DNA of 64,000 bases from Gemmatimonadaceae bacterium (lineage in GTDB: Bacteria > Gemmatimonadota > Gemmatimonadetes > Gemmatimonadales > Gemmatimonadaceae). Below are positions 1 through 8,244 of this stretch, one piece after another. The stretch is from NCBI GenBank assembly GCA_019637445.1, contig JAHBVS010000001.1:593586-657585 (forward strand), in the 5' to 3' direction. The notes beneath the pieces are model-generated. The model made no database searches. It was not told the DNA's origin and saw nothing but the letters and a program-made list of their open reading frames with translations. Position 1 is the first letter of the stretch; each line of letters begins with the position of its first letter. A program made the position numbers and the translations under genes.

Positions 1-644
1 TGGTGGTCCTTCACCGCGCCGCCGCCGCCGTGGTCCGCGAGGGCAATCAAGAGGGTGCCCGGGTCCTGCAGATCCAGCGCGGCCAGCAGCCGTCCCATCG
101 CGGCGTCCATCTGCCGCGCGGCCTCCGCGTACGGCTCCGACATCCAGCCGTGCTCGTGTCCGATGCGATCGCAGTCAGGCCAATGCATCAGCAGAAGGCC
201 CGCCGCCTGGCTGCGCAGGGCGGGCGTCGCGTGATCCAGGATCTCCTGGCAGGTCTCGCCGCGGAACGTCGGCTTCGTGACCCCGAGGCGCTTGGCGATC
301 TGATGCGCGATGCCAACGAAGAGCAGCGGCATCCGACGCAAGAAGGCCTGCGTCGGCAAACCGTGCGCCGCGAGCAGCCGCGGCAGCGGATCGATCTGCC
401 CCGTGGCTCGCGGCAGGTGAAAGCGCTCACTCTGCAGTCCGTGGCGCTCGGGCGCCGCGCCCGTGAACAGCGAGGCCATCGCGCAGGCCGTCACGCTCGG
501 TGACACCGTGCGCCCGAGCATCGTGCCCGCACCGCGCTGGACCAAGCCGCCGATGTGGTGCAGGCCAAAGCGGGGGATGGCATCGGGCCGCAGGCCGTCG
601 AGGACGACCACGATGACGCGGCGTACTGGGGTCTCTCGCAACAT
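1..644 (-). CDS. Alkaline-phosphatase-superfamily phosphodiesterase, C-terminus cut by window edge
   Basis: The reading frame starts at ATG 644 behind a GAGGAA ribosome site and runs off position 1 without a stop, so 214 residues are visible. Seen: an N-terminal metal-binding motif VIVVVLDGLRPD, a nucleophile region ending SLFTGAAPERHG, the PDCDRIGHEHGW histidine/aspartate motif and ADHGGGG. These are the ordered metal-site motifs of the type I phosphodiesterase/nucleotide pyrophosphatase branch of the alkaline phosphatase superfamily. There is no signal peptide, so a cytoplasmic enzyme is likely. The substrate cannot be told from the sequence. It is divergent from the glycosyltransferase gene, with about 155 bp between the two starts. 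Confidence 0.85.
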   Translation of the reverse strand, partial: MLRETPVRRVIVVVLDGLRPDAIPRFGLHHIGGLVQRGAGTMLGRTVSPSVTACAMASLFTGAAPERHGLQSERFHLPRATGQIDPLPRLLAAHGLPTQAFLRRMPLLFVGIAHQIAKRLGVTKPTFRGETCQEILDHATPALRSQAAGLLLMHWPDCDRIGHEHGWMSEPYAEAARQMDAAMGRLLAALDLQDPGTLLIALADHGGGGAVKDH

Positions 645-799
645 TGGTTCCTCGGACGTGGAAGGCATTCGTCTCTTCGACGAGCAAGCTCCCACGCCGC
701 GGCGACGGCACCATCACGCCCGCGTCCCGCCTGCGTCACGCTCCCACTCGCGTGTCGTCACGGGCCAGGGCGCGCGGGGCGCGGCGCCGTAGGAGACTC

Positions 800-2008
800 G
801 TGACCACCCCGTCACCATTCAGTGACCTCTCCGCGCATCTTTCGCTCGTGCCACGCATCCTTTTTTGCTCCGACACCTATCCGCCGCAGGTCAACGGCGT
901 GAGCGTCGTCACCGCCCTCTCGGTCACGGGCCTGATGCGCCGCGGCTGGAATGTGGAAGTCATCGCCCCCCGCTACCCCGAGGAAGCGCCGCGCATCTTC
1001 GAGTCCGGGATGAACGAGGCGCCGGTGACGGAAATCGCCTCGGTCCCAATGCCGACGTATCCCGACATCCGGCTGGCGGCCCCGCAGCGCGGCAAGGTCC
1101 GCGACGTCGTCGCCCGCTTCAAGCCCGACCTGCTCCACTCGGCGACGGAGTTCATGATCGGCCGACTCGGACAGTCCGCGGCGATGCGCGACGGCATTCC
1201 CGTGACGACGTCCTACCACACGGACTTCGCCAAGTACACGGCCTCCTACGGCCTGCCATTCCTGCGGAAGCCGGTCACCGCCTGGATCCGACGCTTCCAC
1301 GCCAACGCTTCGCGCATCTTCACGCCCTCGGCACCGGCGCGCGAGGACCTGCTCGCGCTCGGGCTGAAGGACGTTGAGGTCTGGGGTCGCGGCGTCGATG
1401 ACGTGCTGTTCCATCCCTCGAAGCGCTCCCTCACCCTTCGCCAGCGCCTCAGCCTCGGCGACGCCTTCACCTTCCTGCACGTGGGGCGACTCGCGCCGGA
1501 GAAGGGCGTCGACATCCTACTGGATGCCTTTGGCAAGCTGGAAGCCGAGCTCGGCTCGGACCGCGTGCGTCTCGTCGTCGCCGGTGCGGGGCCAAGCCTG
1601 CCGGGGCTCAAGGCGCGCGCGCCAAAGTCGGTGACCTTTCTCGGCAACCTCGACCGCAACCGGGAGTTGCCGGCGCTCTATGCCTCGGCGGACGCGTTCA
1701 TCTTTGCGAGCACCACGGAAACGCTCGGCCTTGTCGTGTTGGAGGCGATGGCGGCCGGGACACCAGTCGTCGCCGCACCGGCTGGGGGCGTTGCGGACCA
1801 TCTGCGACACGAAGTGAACGGTCTCGCCTATCCGCCGTTGGATGCAGCGGCCTGCGCTGCGGCGATGGGCCGCTTGGTGCAAGACCAGCCCCTGCTACTG
1901 AAGCTGCGCGAAGGCGCACGGGCCACGGCCGAGCGCCGGACCTGGGAACAGGAACTCGATCGGCTGGACGCCAGCTACCGCGAGGTACTCACGCGGTCGG
2001 GACGGTGA
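800..2008 (+). CDS. GT4-family glycosyltransferase (mannosyltransferase-like)
   Basis: A 402-residue GT-B fold glycosyltransferase. The N-terminal Rossmann half begins RILFCSDTYPPQVNGVSVV; the C-terminal half has the sugar-nucleotide motif LHVGRLAPEKGVD and the family E-x7-E motif ETLGLVVLE followed by GTPVVAAPAGG. It resembles GDP-mannose-dependent alpha-mannosyltransferases of the MgtA/PimB type, so a role in glycolipid or envelope polysaccharide synthesis is likely. The donor is inferred, not shown. I chose GTG 800 because AGGAG sits at 791-795; GTG 848 is the alternative. The 3' end overlaps the convergent histidine kinase gene by 20 bp. Confidence 0.88.
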   Translation: MTTPSPFSDLSAHLSLVPRILFCSDTYPPQVNGVSVVTALSVTGLMRRGWNVEVIAPRYPEEAPRIFESGMNEAPVTEIASVPMPTYPDIRLAAPQRGKVRDVVARFKPDLLHSATEFMIGRLGQSAAMRDGIPVTTSYHTDFAKYTASYGLPFLRKPVTAWIRRFHANASRIFTPSAPAREDLLALGLKDVEVWGRGVDDVLFHPSKRSLTLRQRLSLGDAFTFLHVGRLAPEKGVDILLDAFGKLEAELGSDRVRLVVAGAGPSLPGLKARAPKSVTFLGNLDRNRELPALYASADAFIFASTTETLGLVVLEAMAAGTPVVAAPAGGVADHLRHEVNGLAYPPLDAAACAAAMGRLVQDQPLLLKLREGARATAERRTWEQELDRLDASYREVLTRSGR

Positions 2009-3830
2009 AGCGGAAGGTGCTCCCGCTCCCGAGCGTGCTCTCCGCCCAGAGCCGCCCTCCGTGCGCTTCGACAATGCCGCGGGCGATCGCCAACCCGAGT
2101 CCCGTGCCGCCCTTGGGTGCGTTGCGACGCACCGTCCAGTAGCGCTCGAAGATCCGGCCGAGCTCGCCGTCGGGAATGCCCGGCCCATTGTCGTGCACCG
2201 CGAACTCGATCTCCTCGCCGTGCCTCTCCGCCAACACGGACACGCGTCCCCCGCGCTCGCTGAATCTCAGCGCGTTGCCCAAGAGGTTCGCGAGGACCTG
2301 CACCAGGCGTTCCTCGTCCCCGATCATCGGGGGAAGGGCAGAGGCGGCGGAGAACTCGAGCACCACACCACGGTCGGCGGCATCGCGGCGGAACATCTCG
2401 TCGGCGCGGTCCAGCACCGCCCGCGGCGCGACGTGGCGCCGCTCAACCGCCAGTCGCCCGACCTCGATGCTCGCAACGTCCAGTAGATCGCGGATCATCC
2501 GCTGTGTGAGCTCGGTGGAGTCCATGATCGTGCGCACCAGCTCTCGGCGCTCGGCATCATCGGCATCGGTGCTGGCGAGCAGCGCCCGTGCGCACATCCC
2601 GATGGCCGAGATGGGATTGCGGAGGTCGTGCGAGACCACGCCCAGCGCGTGGTCACGGGCGATGGTGGCCTGCTGCGCCGTGTCGTAGAGTCGTGCGTTG
2701 TCGAGGGCAAAGGCCGCGCGCAACGCGAGTTCCTCGGCAATCAGCACGTCCTGCTCCGTGAAGGCGCGCGGATGGACGGAGCGAAAGATCGTCAACACAC
2801 CCAGCACGTGCTCACGCGCCACGAGCGGCAGCATCAGCAGGGCGCGCGCGCCCAAGGCCTGCATCCGCTCGAGTTCGTCGGCGTCCGCGCTATGCGCCTC
2901 GATCCATTCAGCGTCCACGTTCCCCACGAGCTCGGAGCGCCCGTGGCGCAACACGTCCACCACGCGCGACGGCGAGTCGAGCGTCAGCGGTCGCTCGGCG
3001 ACGCGCCCGAGTGCGGCCGCCAGCGCCGGATCGCCGGGGCGCGCCGGAACCCGGCGAAGCGCGTCGCCGCCCGTCATGACGTCGAGAAAGGCGCCGTCAC
3101 CCAGCCACCCGAGCGGCAGGTCACAGATTGAACGTTCCGTGGCGGCGACGTCCAGCGTCTCACCCAGCACCGCCAGCGCGTGCGTGAGCTGCCGCTGCGA
3201 TTCGTCGCGCAGGCGGCGCTCACTGATGTCGCGCAGCAACACCGTGTAGATGTGCTCGCCGCCGGCTACGACGAGCTTGGAGATCGAGGCCTCGGCGGGA
3301 AACTCCGAGCCATCGCGTCGTACGCCCGAGATGGCGCGCCGCGCGCCCATCTGCCGCGAGCGGTCGCCGGAGCGACCAAATCCGGCCACGTGCTCCGCGT
3401 GGTTGTCGCGGTGCCGCTTCGGCAGCAGAAAGGACAACTCACGTCCGATGGCCTCCTCGGCCGTCCACCCGAAGATGCGCTCGGCGCCAGAGTTGAAGTG
3501 CAGGATCCGCTGGCGCTCATCCACTGAGATGATGGCGTCCGCCGCGATCTCGAGGATGCCCGCAAACTTGGCCTCCGAGGCGCGCAGCGCGGCCTCCACG
3601 CGCTCGCGCCGCTCCAGGTCATCGTGCAGGCTCGCATACGCGAACCAAGCGAGCACCAGCGCGAGGATGACCAGGATGGTGACGAGGGCCTGCGCGAGGT
3701 TGAGCGCGGGACTGTCACTGCGGCCGGCCAATGCCCAGCGTGTGGCAAGTACCGCCACTGCGCCTACGGCACTGATGGCGAGCACGCCGGCACCGACGAC
3801 GTAACGAAGCTTGGCTTCGGAGGAGAGCAT
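1989..3830 (-). CDS. PAS-GAF sensor histidine kinase
   Basis: A 613-residue membrane histidine kinase. Two hydrophobic segments (about 7-31 and 44-67) are followed by a PAS domain (about 86-205), a GAF domain (about 220-380), HisKA with the phospho-accepting His401 in GVVSHDLRNPI, and an HATPase domain with N box (NLLGNA, about 516), G1 (DNGPGIPDGE, about 547) and G2 (GGTGLGLAI, about 574). The short extracytoplasmic loop suggests that sensing is done by the cytoplasmic PAS and GAF domains. It lies directly downstream of a NarL-type regulator on the same strand, its likely partner, but a strong hairpin separates them. The signal is unknown. Confidence 0.92.
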   Translation of the reverse strand: MLSSEAKLRYVVGAGVLAISAVGAVAVLATRWALAGRSDSPALNLAQALVTILVILALVLAWFAYASLHDDLERRERVEAALRASEAKFAGILEIAADAIISVDERQRILHFNSGAERIFGWTAEEAIGRELSFLLPKRHRDNHAEHVAGFGRSGDRSRQMGARRAISGVRRDGSEFPAEASISKLVVAGGEHIYTVLLRDISERRLRDESQRQLTHALAVLGETLDVAATERSICDLPLGWLGDGAFLDVMTGGDALRRVPARPGDPALAAALGRVAERPLTLDSPSRVVDVLRHGRSELVGNVDAEWIEAHSADADELERMQALGARALLMLPLVAREHVLGVLTIFRSVHPRAFTEQDVLIAEELALRAAFALDNARLYDTAQQATIARDHALGVVSHDLRNPISAIGMCARALLASTDADDAERRELVRTIMDSTELTQRMIRDLLDVASIEVGRLAVERRHVAPRAVLDRADEMFRRDAADRGVVLEFSAASALPPMIGDEERLVQVLANLLGNALRFSERGGRVSVLAERHGEEIEFAVHDNGPGIPDGELGRIFERYWTVRRNAPKGGTGLGLAIARGIVEAHGGRLWAESTLGSGSTFRFTVPTA

Positions 3831-3847
3831 CGCGCGAAAATATGAAA

Positions 3848-3878
3848 CGGCGCCCGCCTCCGTGGGAGGCGGGCGCCG
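3848..3878 (-). terminator. Perfect 14-bp hairpin between regulator and kinase
   Basis: Arms 3848-3861 and 3865-3878 are perfectly complementary with a 3-nt loop. Read on the minus strand the stem is followed by a T-rich stretch (TTTCATATTTT), the layout of an intrinsic terminator. It sits just after the response regulator stop and just before the kinase start, so it probably lowers kinase transcription relative to the regulator. Confidence 0.75.
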
Positions 3879-3891
3879 TGATTCGCGGGGC

Positions 3892-4551
3892 CTAGGCGTG
3901 CAGCAAGCCCAGCCGCAGCGCGAACTGCACGTACTCGTGACGATGGCTCAGCCCGAGCTTGTCCTGGATCCGCTGCTTGTAGGTGTCCACCGTCTTTGGC
4001 GAGATGAACAGCCGTTCGCCAATCTCCGGCGCGCTGTAGCCCTGCGCGGTCATCCGGAGGACGTCGCGCTCGCGTTCCGTCAGCCGCTCGTAGCGCGCGC
4101 GGTCCTCGTGCATCGGGTCCTTGCGCTGGTAGCCCTTGGCCAGGATGCGCGCCGCCTCCGCGCGCACGTACACCTCGCCGCGGGCCACCGTGCGCACCGC
4201 GTCCAGGAGCTCCTTGTCCGCCGCGGTCTTGGGGAGGAACCCACTGGCGCCCACCTCAAGCATCGGCACCAGGTACTCCTCCTCTGGGTGCATCGTGAGA
4301 ATGAGCACCTTGGAAGGAATGCCCTTCTCGATCAGCATCTTGGTGGCCTGCCCGCCGTCCACCTCGCCAATCGAGAGGTCCATGATCACCACGTGAGGCT
4401 TCAGGCGCTCTGCCATCGCGACCGCCTCTGGGCCGCTGCTGGCCTCCCCCACGACGTGCATGTCCTTCGCGGCGCCGAGCACAGCCTTGAGGCCGGCACG
4501 GACGACGCTGTGGTCGTCGGCAAGGATGACGCGAATGAGGTCGTCGCTCAT
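3892..4551 (-). CDS. NarL/FixJ-family response regulator
   Basis: A 219-residue two-domain regulator. The REC domain (about 4-120) has the acidic pair in VILADDH and the phosphorylation site Asp58 in VVIMDLS. The C-terminal LuxR-type helix-turn-helix (about 150-215) reads LTERERDVLRMTAQGYS and then ISPKTVDTY. I chose ATG 4551, which opens directly on the REC domain and has GAGGTGAG upstream; an in-frame ATG at 4608 would add 19 unconserved residues. It is divergent from the asparaginase gene, with a palindrome between them, and upstream of the kinase on the same strand, so the two form a likely two-component pair. Confidence 0.93.
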   Translation of the reverse strand: MSDDLIRVILADDHSVVRAGLKAVLGAAKDMHVVGEASSGPEAVAMAERLKPHVVIMDLSIGEVDGGQATKMLIEKGIPSKVLILTMHPEEEYLVPMLEVGASGFLPKTAADKELLDAVRTVARGEVYVRAEAARILAKGYQRKDPMHEDRARYERLTERERDVLRMTAQGYSAPEIGERLFISPKTVDTYKQRIQDKLGLSHRHEYVQFALRLGLLHA

Positions 4552-4608
4552 GGGCGTAGTCTCACCTCGGGGACCCGCAGCAACCATAAGGCCCTGTCGG
4601 ATTTTCAT

Positions 4609-4623
4609 TAGGGGAATCCCCTA
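4609..4623. promoter_or_regulatory. Palindromic operator candidate between regulator and asparaginase genes
   Basis: TAGGGGA and TCCCCTA form a perfect 7-bp inverted repeat around one central base. It lies roughly midway between the starts of the divergent response regulator (4551) and asparaginase (4685) genes, where an autoregulatory site for either gene would be expected. The binding protein is not known; the adjacent regulator is the obvious candidate. Confidence 0.45.
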
Positions 4624-4684
4624 CAGGCCATTTTGGTTAGGTTGGGAGGCGCTGGATAGCCCTCCACATCAGACGCCGTGACCC

Positions 4685-5800
4685 GTGAAGACTCTCCGCT
4701 GGCTGCTCGCCGTACAGGTGTTGGCCCTCTCGACCGTTCGGGCGCAGCAAGCGTCTGATTCCCTGCCCCGGGTGCTGCTGGTGGCTACCGGTGGGACAAT
4801 TGCCGGCGTGCAGGATGCCCCGGGCACATTGGGCGGCTACCGCGCGGGAACGCTGACGGCCGAACAGGTCGTGGCCTCGGTGCCCGAGCTGAAGCGCTTT
4901 GCCGAGGTTCGGTACGAACAGTTCTCCAATGTGGCCAGCCCCTTCATCACGCCCGCACAGTGGGTGGCGTTGTCGAAGCGCATCGACGCGGCGTTCGTCG
5001 AGGATCCGCGGCTCGCAGGGGTGGTGGTTACCCACGGCACCGACCGGCTCGAGGAGACGGCGTTCTTCCTCTACCTGTCGGTGCGCAGCGAGCGACCCGT
5101 CGTGGTAGTAGGCGCTCAGCGACCGGCGACGGGCATCAGTCCGGACGGTCCGATCAACCTGCTGGCAGCGGTGCGCACGGCCGCCGACACGGCCGCCGTG
5201 GGCAAGGGCGTGATGGTCGTGATGGACGACCGCATTCTCTCCGCTCGCGAGGTGCGGAAGCACTACCAGCGCGTCGGCGGCTTCGAGGGCGGCGATATGG
5301 GGCTGCTGGGCGTCGTCGCCTCAGACGGACCACAGTTCTTCTTCGCACCGGTGCGTCGGCACGGCGCGCGCAGCGAGTTCGACCTGCGCCAGATGGACTC
5401 ACTTCCGGATGTGGCGCTGACATTCTCGTATCCTGGCGGGCGCGGCCCGGCCTTCGACCAGACCCCGGCCGGCGTGGTGGTCACCACCACCGGGTTTACG
5501 CGTGACGAGTCGCGGGCCTATCGCCGATTGCGCCGCGACGGCGTGGTGGTGGTCGAGGTGTTCCCCTCCGGCGACAACGTGAACGGCACGCGCCAGCGCG
5601 CCCCAACCACGATGAACATCGATTCCCTCTTCGCCGCCGCAAAGACGGAAGCGGACTCCCTGCGGGCGGAAGAGCTGGCCGCACCACCAATGGTGAGCGC
5701 CCAGCACCTCACGCCGCAGAAAGCCCGCATCCTGTTGATGCTCGCGCTCACCCGCACGCGGGATCCACGCGAGATCCAGCGCTACTACCGCGAGTACTAG
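4685..5800 (+). CDS. Type II (periplasmic) L-asparaginase
   Basis: A 371-residue asparaginase/glutaminase-family protein that would hydrolyse L-asparagine to aspartate and ammonia in the periplasm. Seen: a signal peptide (about 1-20, cleaved after VRA), the first catalytic threonine in LVATGGTIAG, the second Thr-Asp pair in VVTHGTDRLEETAFF, and the substrate-binding stretch GAQRPATGISPDGPINL. The catalytic Lys region reads SAREVRKHYQ. Start is GTG 4685, which gives a normal signal peptide, although no clear ribosome site is visible. Its stop codon overlaps that of the convergent gene by two bases (shared CTAG). Confidence 0.92.
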   Translation: MKTLRWLLAVQVLALSTVRAQQASDSLPRVLLVATGGTIAGVQDAPGTLGGYRAGTLTAEQVVASVPELKRFAEVRYEQFSNVASPFITPAQWVALSKRIDAAFVEDPRLAGVVVTHGTDRLEETAFFLYLSVRSERPVVVVGAQRPATGISPDGPINLLAAVRTAADTAAVGKGVMVVMDDRILSAREVRKHYQRVGGFEGGDMGLLGVVASDGPQFFFAPVRRHGARSEFDLRQMDSLPDVALTFSYPGGRGPAFDQTPAGVVVTTTGFTRDESRAYRRLRRDGVVVVEVFPSGDNVNGTRQRAPTTMNIDSLFAAAKTEADSLRAEELAAPPMVSAQHLTPQKARILLMLALTRTRDPREIQRYYREY

Positions 5801-7644
5801 TCGTGGTGGTCGTGCTCGCCGATCATGTTGCCGTCCTTGTCGTGCCGCATCACGAAGCCGCGCGGCACGGTCGGGGTCGGAAGCGCCGGTAGGAATCCGA
5901 CGGCCGGGCCACCCATGTTGTGCACGCCCATCATCGCGGTCATGCGCAACCAACCCTCGACACTCATGATCTCGGTCGTGTCATCGCGATATGCGCTGGC
6001 GGCCTTGAGGATCTCCGCGCGCTTGGCGTCGCGCGGCACGTTCGGGTTGGCGAGGATGTCGCTGATGACGTCGTGCATCGAGTGCAGGTTGTCGAAGACA
6101 ACGGCGAGGGTCGGATAGCGCTTGGCAAACTCCGGCGCCACTGCCGCCGTCATCGGCATCACGTGCGGATAGTTCTCGGGTCCGTTCACCATCATCTGGC
6201 GGAAGCGGGCGACCGTCGCCGCCACGCCCATCTGCCGCTCGGTGACGTTCGTGCCCGTCATCAACGGTTCGTAGAGCCCCACCTGCAGCCAGTGGTAGGC
6301 CCAGATCAGCCCGTTGAACTTCGGGAAGTTCTGCCGGAAGGCCAGCGAGTACGGCTGCTCCTGCATCAGCGCCATCGTTTTGGGATGCCGGCTGTAGGCC
6401 AAGTCGCGGCGCGTGAAGTAGTACGCCTCGAGCCGTGCCATCTCGGCGTCCTTCTCCTCCTGACTCAGGCGCTCGTCGGCGAGCACGTCGTAGACCTGGC
6501 GGTGCAGCAGGTGCGCCCACTCGAACATCGCCTTGGCCTCGGGCGCCAAGCGCGTGTACATCGGCTCAATGGCGTCCTCCACGGCGGGGAGTCGCGGCGG
6601 CCGGTTCAGGATCTTCTCGGTGAGGTTCGCGTACTCGGCCTGTTCGAGGAGCTGCACAGCCTGCTCTGGACGCGTCCACAGCATCTCGTAGAGGATCGCG
6701 TGGCCATAGTCAAAGGCGTTGAACAGCCGGTCGGCCGCGGGATATTGGCGGCGGAAGTAGAAGTTGTGCGGCGCCTGGAGGTAGAACTGCTCATAGACGG
6801 TGCTCCACTGCGAGCCCGTGGGGCGCACCTGCACGCCCGTAGGTCGCGGCGCGCTCTTGATGGGCCGCGCAAACGCGTAGGCGCCACCGAAGGTCAGGCC
6901 CCAGCCGGGAAGTCCCGTGGAGAGTCTGCGAAACACGCCGATGTCCGCCGCGAGCCGAGAGCTCACCTGCCGACGCAATCCGAGTCCGGCGCGCCATTCA
7001 ACCTCACCGTCATCGAGCAACGACTCCTGCGCGGTCACGTCGAAGCCAATCAACGTCTGGTGTAGCGGGAAGGTGCGGTCCATCGCGAGGCCCGCCATCC
7101 AGCGCGGCTCCTCGGCGCCTTCCTCGCCCGCCGTGAACGCATCACCCGGCGTGTAGTTGGCGTTGAGATGCACGCGGCCCCAGGGCAGCGTGCGTGTCGC
7201 CAAGGCGCGCAGCGAGGTCAGCGTGCGCGCCGGCGCAAACGGTCCGGCGGGCACGTGCACACCAGCGCCAACCGCGAGGAATGGCCAGAACTGCGTCTCG
7301 GTGTTCAACTGGTGCAGCAGCTCGACCTCGACACCCGCGGCGCCGGAGAGCCGGCGCCCGCTGAGGGCGTCATCCGCGAAGAGCATCGGAACGGCGATCT
7401 CCAACTGGGTCCGCGGCAGCAGGCCGAAGGCCAACTCCGGCGCGATGCCCCAACTGGTGAAGCCGGGCAGTACGCGCTCGACGCGCAGTGGAACGGCCTG
7501 CAGCTCGATGGCGCGGCGCTCCACGACCACCGCGTCCTCGACCGCAAGCGGGCGGCCGCGGTCCGTGTTGTAGAAATCCGACTGGGCCGATGCCGTGGAC
7601 GCGAGGAACGCCACGGCGAAGGCGGGGATGACTGACTTGTGCAT
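5797..7644 (-). CDS. Secreted protein with beta-barrel-like N-half and His/Glu-rich helical C-half
   Basis: A 615-residue protein I do not recognise as a named family. ATG 7644 opens a signal peptide (MHKSVIPAFAVAFLASTASA). Residues about 22-265 alternate hydrophobic and polar residues with aromatic strand ends, like an outer-membrane transporter-type barrel. Residues about 285-590 look helical and carry repeated His/Glu helices (HAILYE, EWAHLLHRQVYD, AYHWLQVGLYE, HSMHD), and the protein ends EHDHHD. The histidine pattern suggests metal binding; this is an inference. It lies 115 bp downstream of the His-rich gene and probably shares its metal-type promoter. The frame stays open upstream to 7845, but that extension has no signal peptide. 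Confidence 0.6.
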   Translation of the reverse strand: MHKSVIPAFAVAFLASTASAQSDFYNTDRGRPLAVEDAVVVERRAIELQAVPLRVERVLPGFTSWGIAPELAFGLLPRTQLEIAVPMLFADDALSGRRLSGAAGVEVELLHQLNTETQFWPFLAVGAGVHVPAGPFAPARTLTSLRALATRTLPWGRVHLNANYTPGDAFTAGEEGAEEPRWMAGLAMDRTFPLHQTLIGFDVTAQESLLDDGEVEWRAGLGLRRQVSSRLAADIGVFRRLSTGLPGWGLTFGGAYAFARPIKSAPRPTGVQVRPTGSQWSTVYEQFYLQAPHNFYFRRQYPAADRLFNAFDYGHAILYEMLWTRPEQAVQLLEQAEYANLTEKILNRPPRLPAVEDAIEPMYTRLAPEAKAMFEWAHLLHRQVYDVLADERLSQEEKDAEMARLEAYYFTRRDLAYSRHPKTMALMQEQPYSLAFRQNFPKFNGLIWAYHWLQVGLYEPLMTGTNVTERQMGVAATVARFRQMMVNGPENYPHVMPMTAAVAPEFAKRYPTLAVVFDNLHSMHDVISDILANPNVPRDAKRAEILKAASAYRDDTTEIMSVEGWLRMTAMMGVHNMGGPAVGFLPALPTPTVPRGFVMRHDKDGNMIGEHDHHD

Positions 7645-7759
7645 TGGCTGTGCGATTTTGATGAAGTCCCACCGCGGGGCGCCCAGCACAGTCGTGTGCG
7701 AACGCGAGACAGGACCGCGGCTGTCAATGAGGTCGCCGAGTCGCGGCAACCGGAGGACT

Positions 7760-8206
7760 TCAGTCGCGCGGAGGCGGTGTGTCGATCGCCAGTGCGGGCG
7801 CCGCCGGCGCCGTCGGCTCGAGGCGGAGGTCGCTGATTGGGCCAAGGCCGGGGCTCAGGGGCCGCGGCGGTGCCGCGGCAAGCGCGGCAACGGCGCAGTG
7901 CGCGATGTCGGGACAGCTGCCGTGGACCGGTGCGTGGTGACTGCTACCATCCGGCGCGCTGGGGATTGCAGCCTCGCCGGCTCCGCCGACCTCGGCTGGC
8001 GTCTGTTCGGCGTGTGCCGCGTGTGCCGCGTGTGCCGCGTGATCGTGCGACTCCGCGACCGGCGCCGGCGCCTGCGCCGGCGTCGCCTCCGCGCTCAGCA
8101 TGGGACAATCCGCCAGGACACGCGTCGGGAGCAGCACCAAACTCACCCAGGCCAGCAGGGCAGGAATGGCACGGCGCACGCGGAGGCGGCGGACAGCGCG
8201 GTTCAT
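7760..8206 (-). CDS. Small secreted His-rich protein, probably metal-binding
   Basis: A 148-residue exported protein with an Arg-rich n-region, a hydrophobic core and a signal cleavage site near VLA-DC (about residue 33). The mature part has Cys in DCPM, a run SHDHAAHAAHAAHAEQ, then SSHHAPVHGSCPDIAHC. Clustered histidines and three cysteines around low-complexity Ala/Pro sequence are typical of periplasmic copper or zinc buffering proteins, though I cannot place it in a family. Its start is two or three bases from the predicted transcription start of a promoter whose spacer is a CsoR-like palindrome, which supports copper or a related metal as the inducer. It is likely co-transcribed with the barrel-like gene downstream. 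Confidence 0.65.
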   Translation of the reverse strand: MNRAVRRLRVRRAIPALLAWVSLVLLPTRVLADCPMLSAEATPAQAPAPVAESHDHAAHAAHAAHAEQTPAEVGGAGEAAIPSAPDGSSHHAPVHGSCPDIAHCAVAALAAAPPRPLSPGLGPISDLRLEPTAPAAPALAIDTPPPRD

Positions 8207-8214
8207 AGCGGTGG

Positions 8215-8244
8215 ACTATACCCCCATAGGGTATCTGGCGTCAA
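8215..8244 (-). promoter_or_regulatory. Sigma-70 promoter with CsoR-like operator in its spacer
   Basis: On the minus strand there is a -35 TTGACG (8239-8244), an 18-bp spacer and a -10 TATAGT (8215-8220). ATACCC and GGGTAT (8218-8223 and 8229-8234) form a perfect inverted repeat with 5 bp between the arms, overlapping the -10. This TACCC-N-GGGTA layout is that of operators bound by the CsoR/RcnR family of metal sensors. The predicted transcript would start about 2 nt before ATG 8206, so it would be nearly leaderless. No csoR gene lies in the window. Confidence 0.7.
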
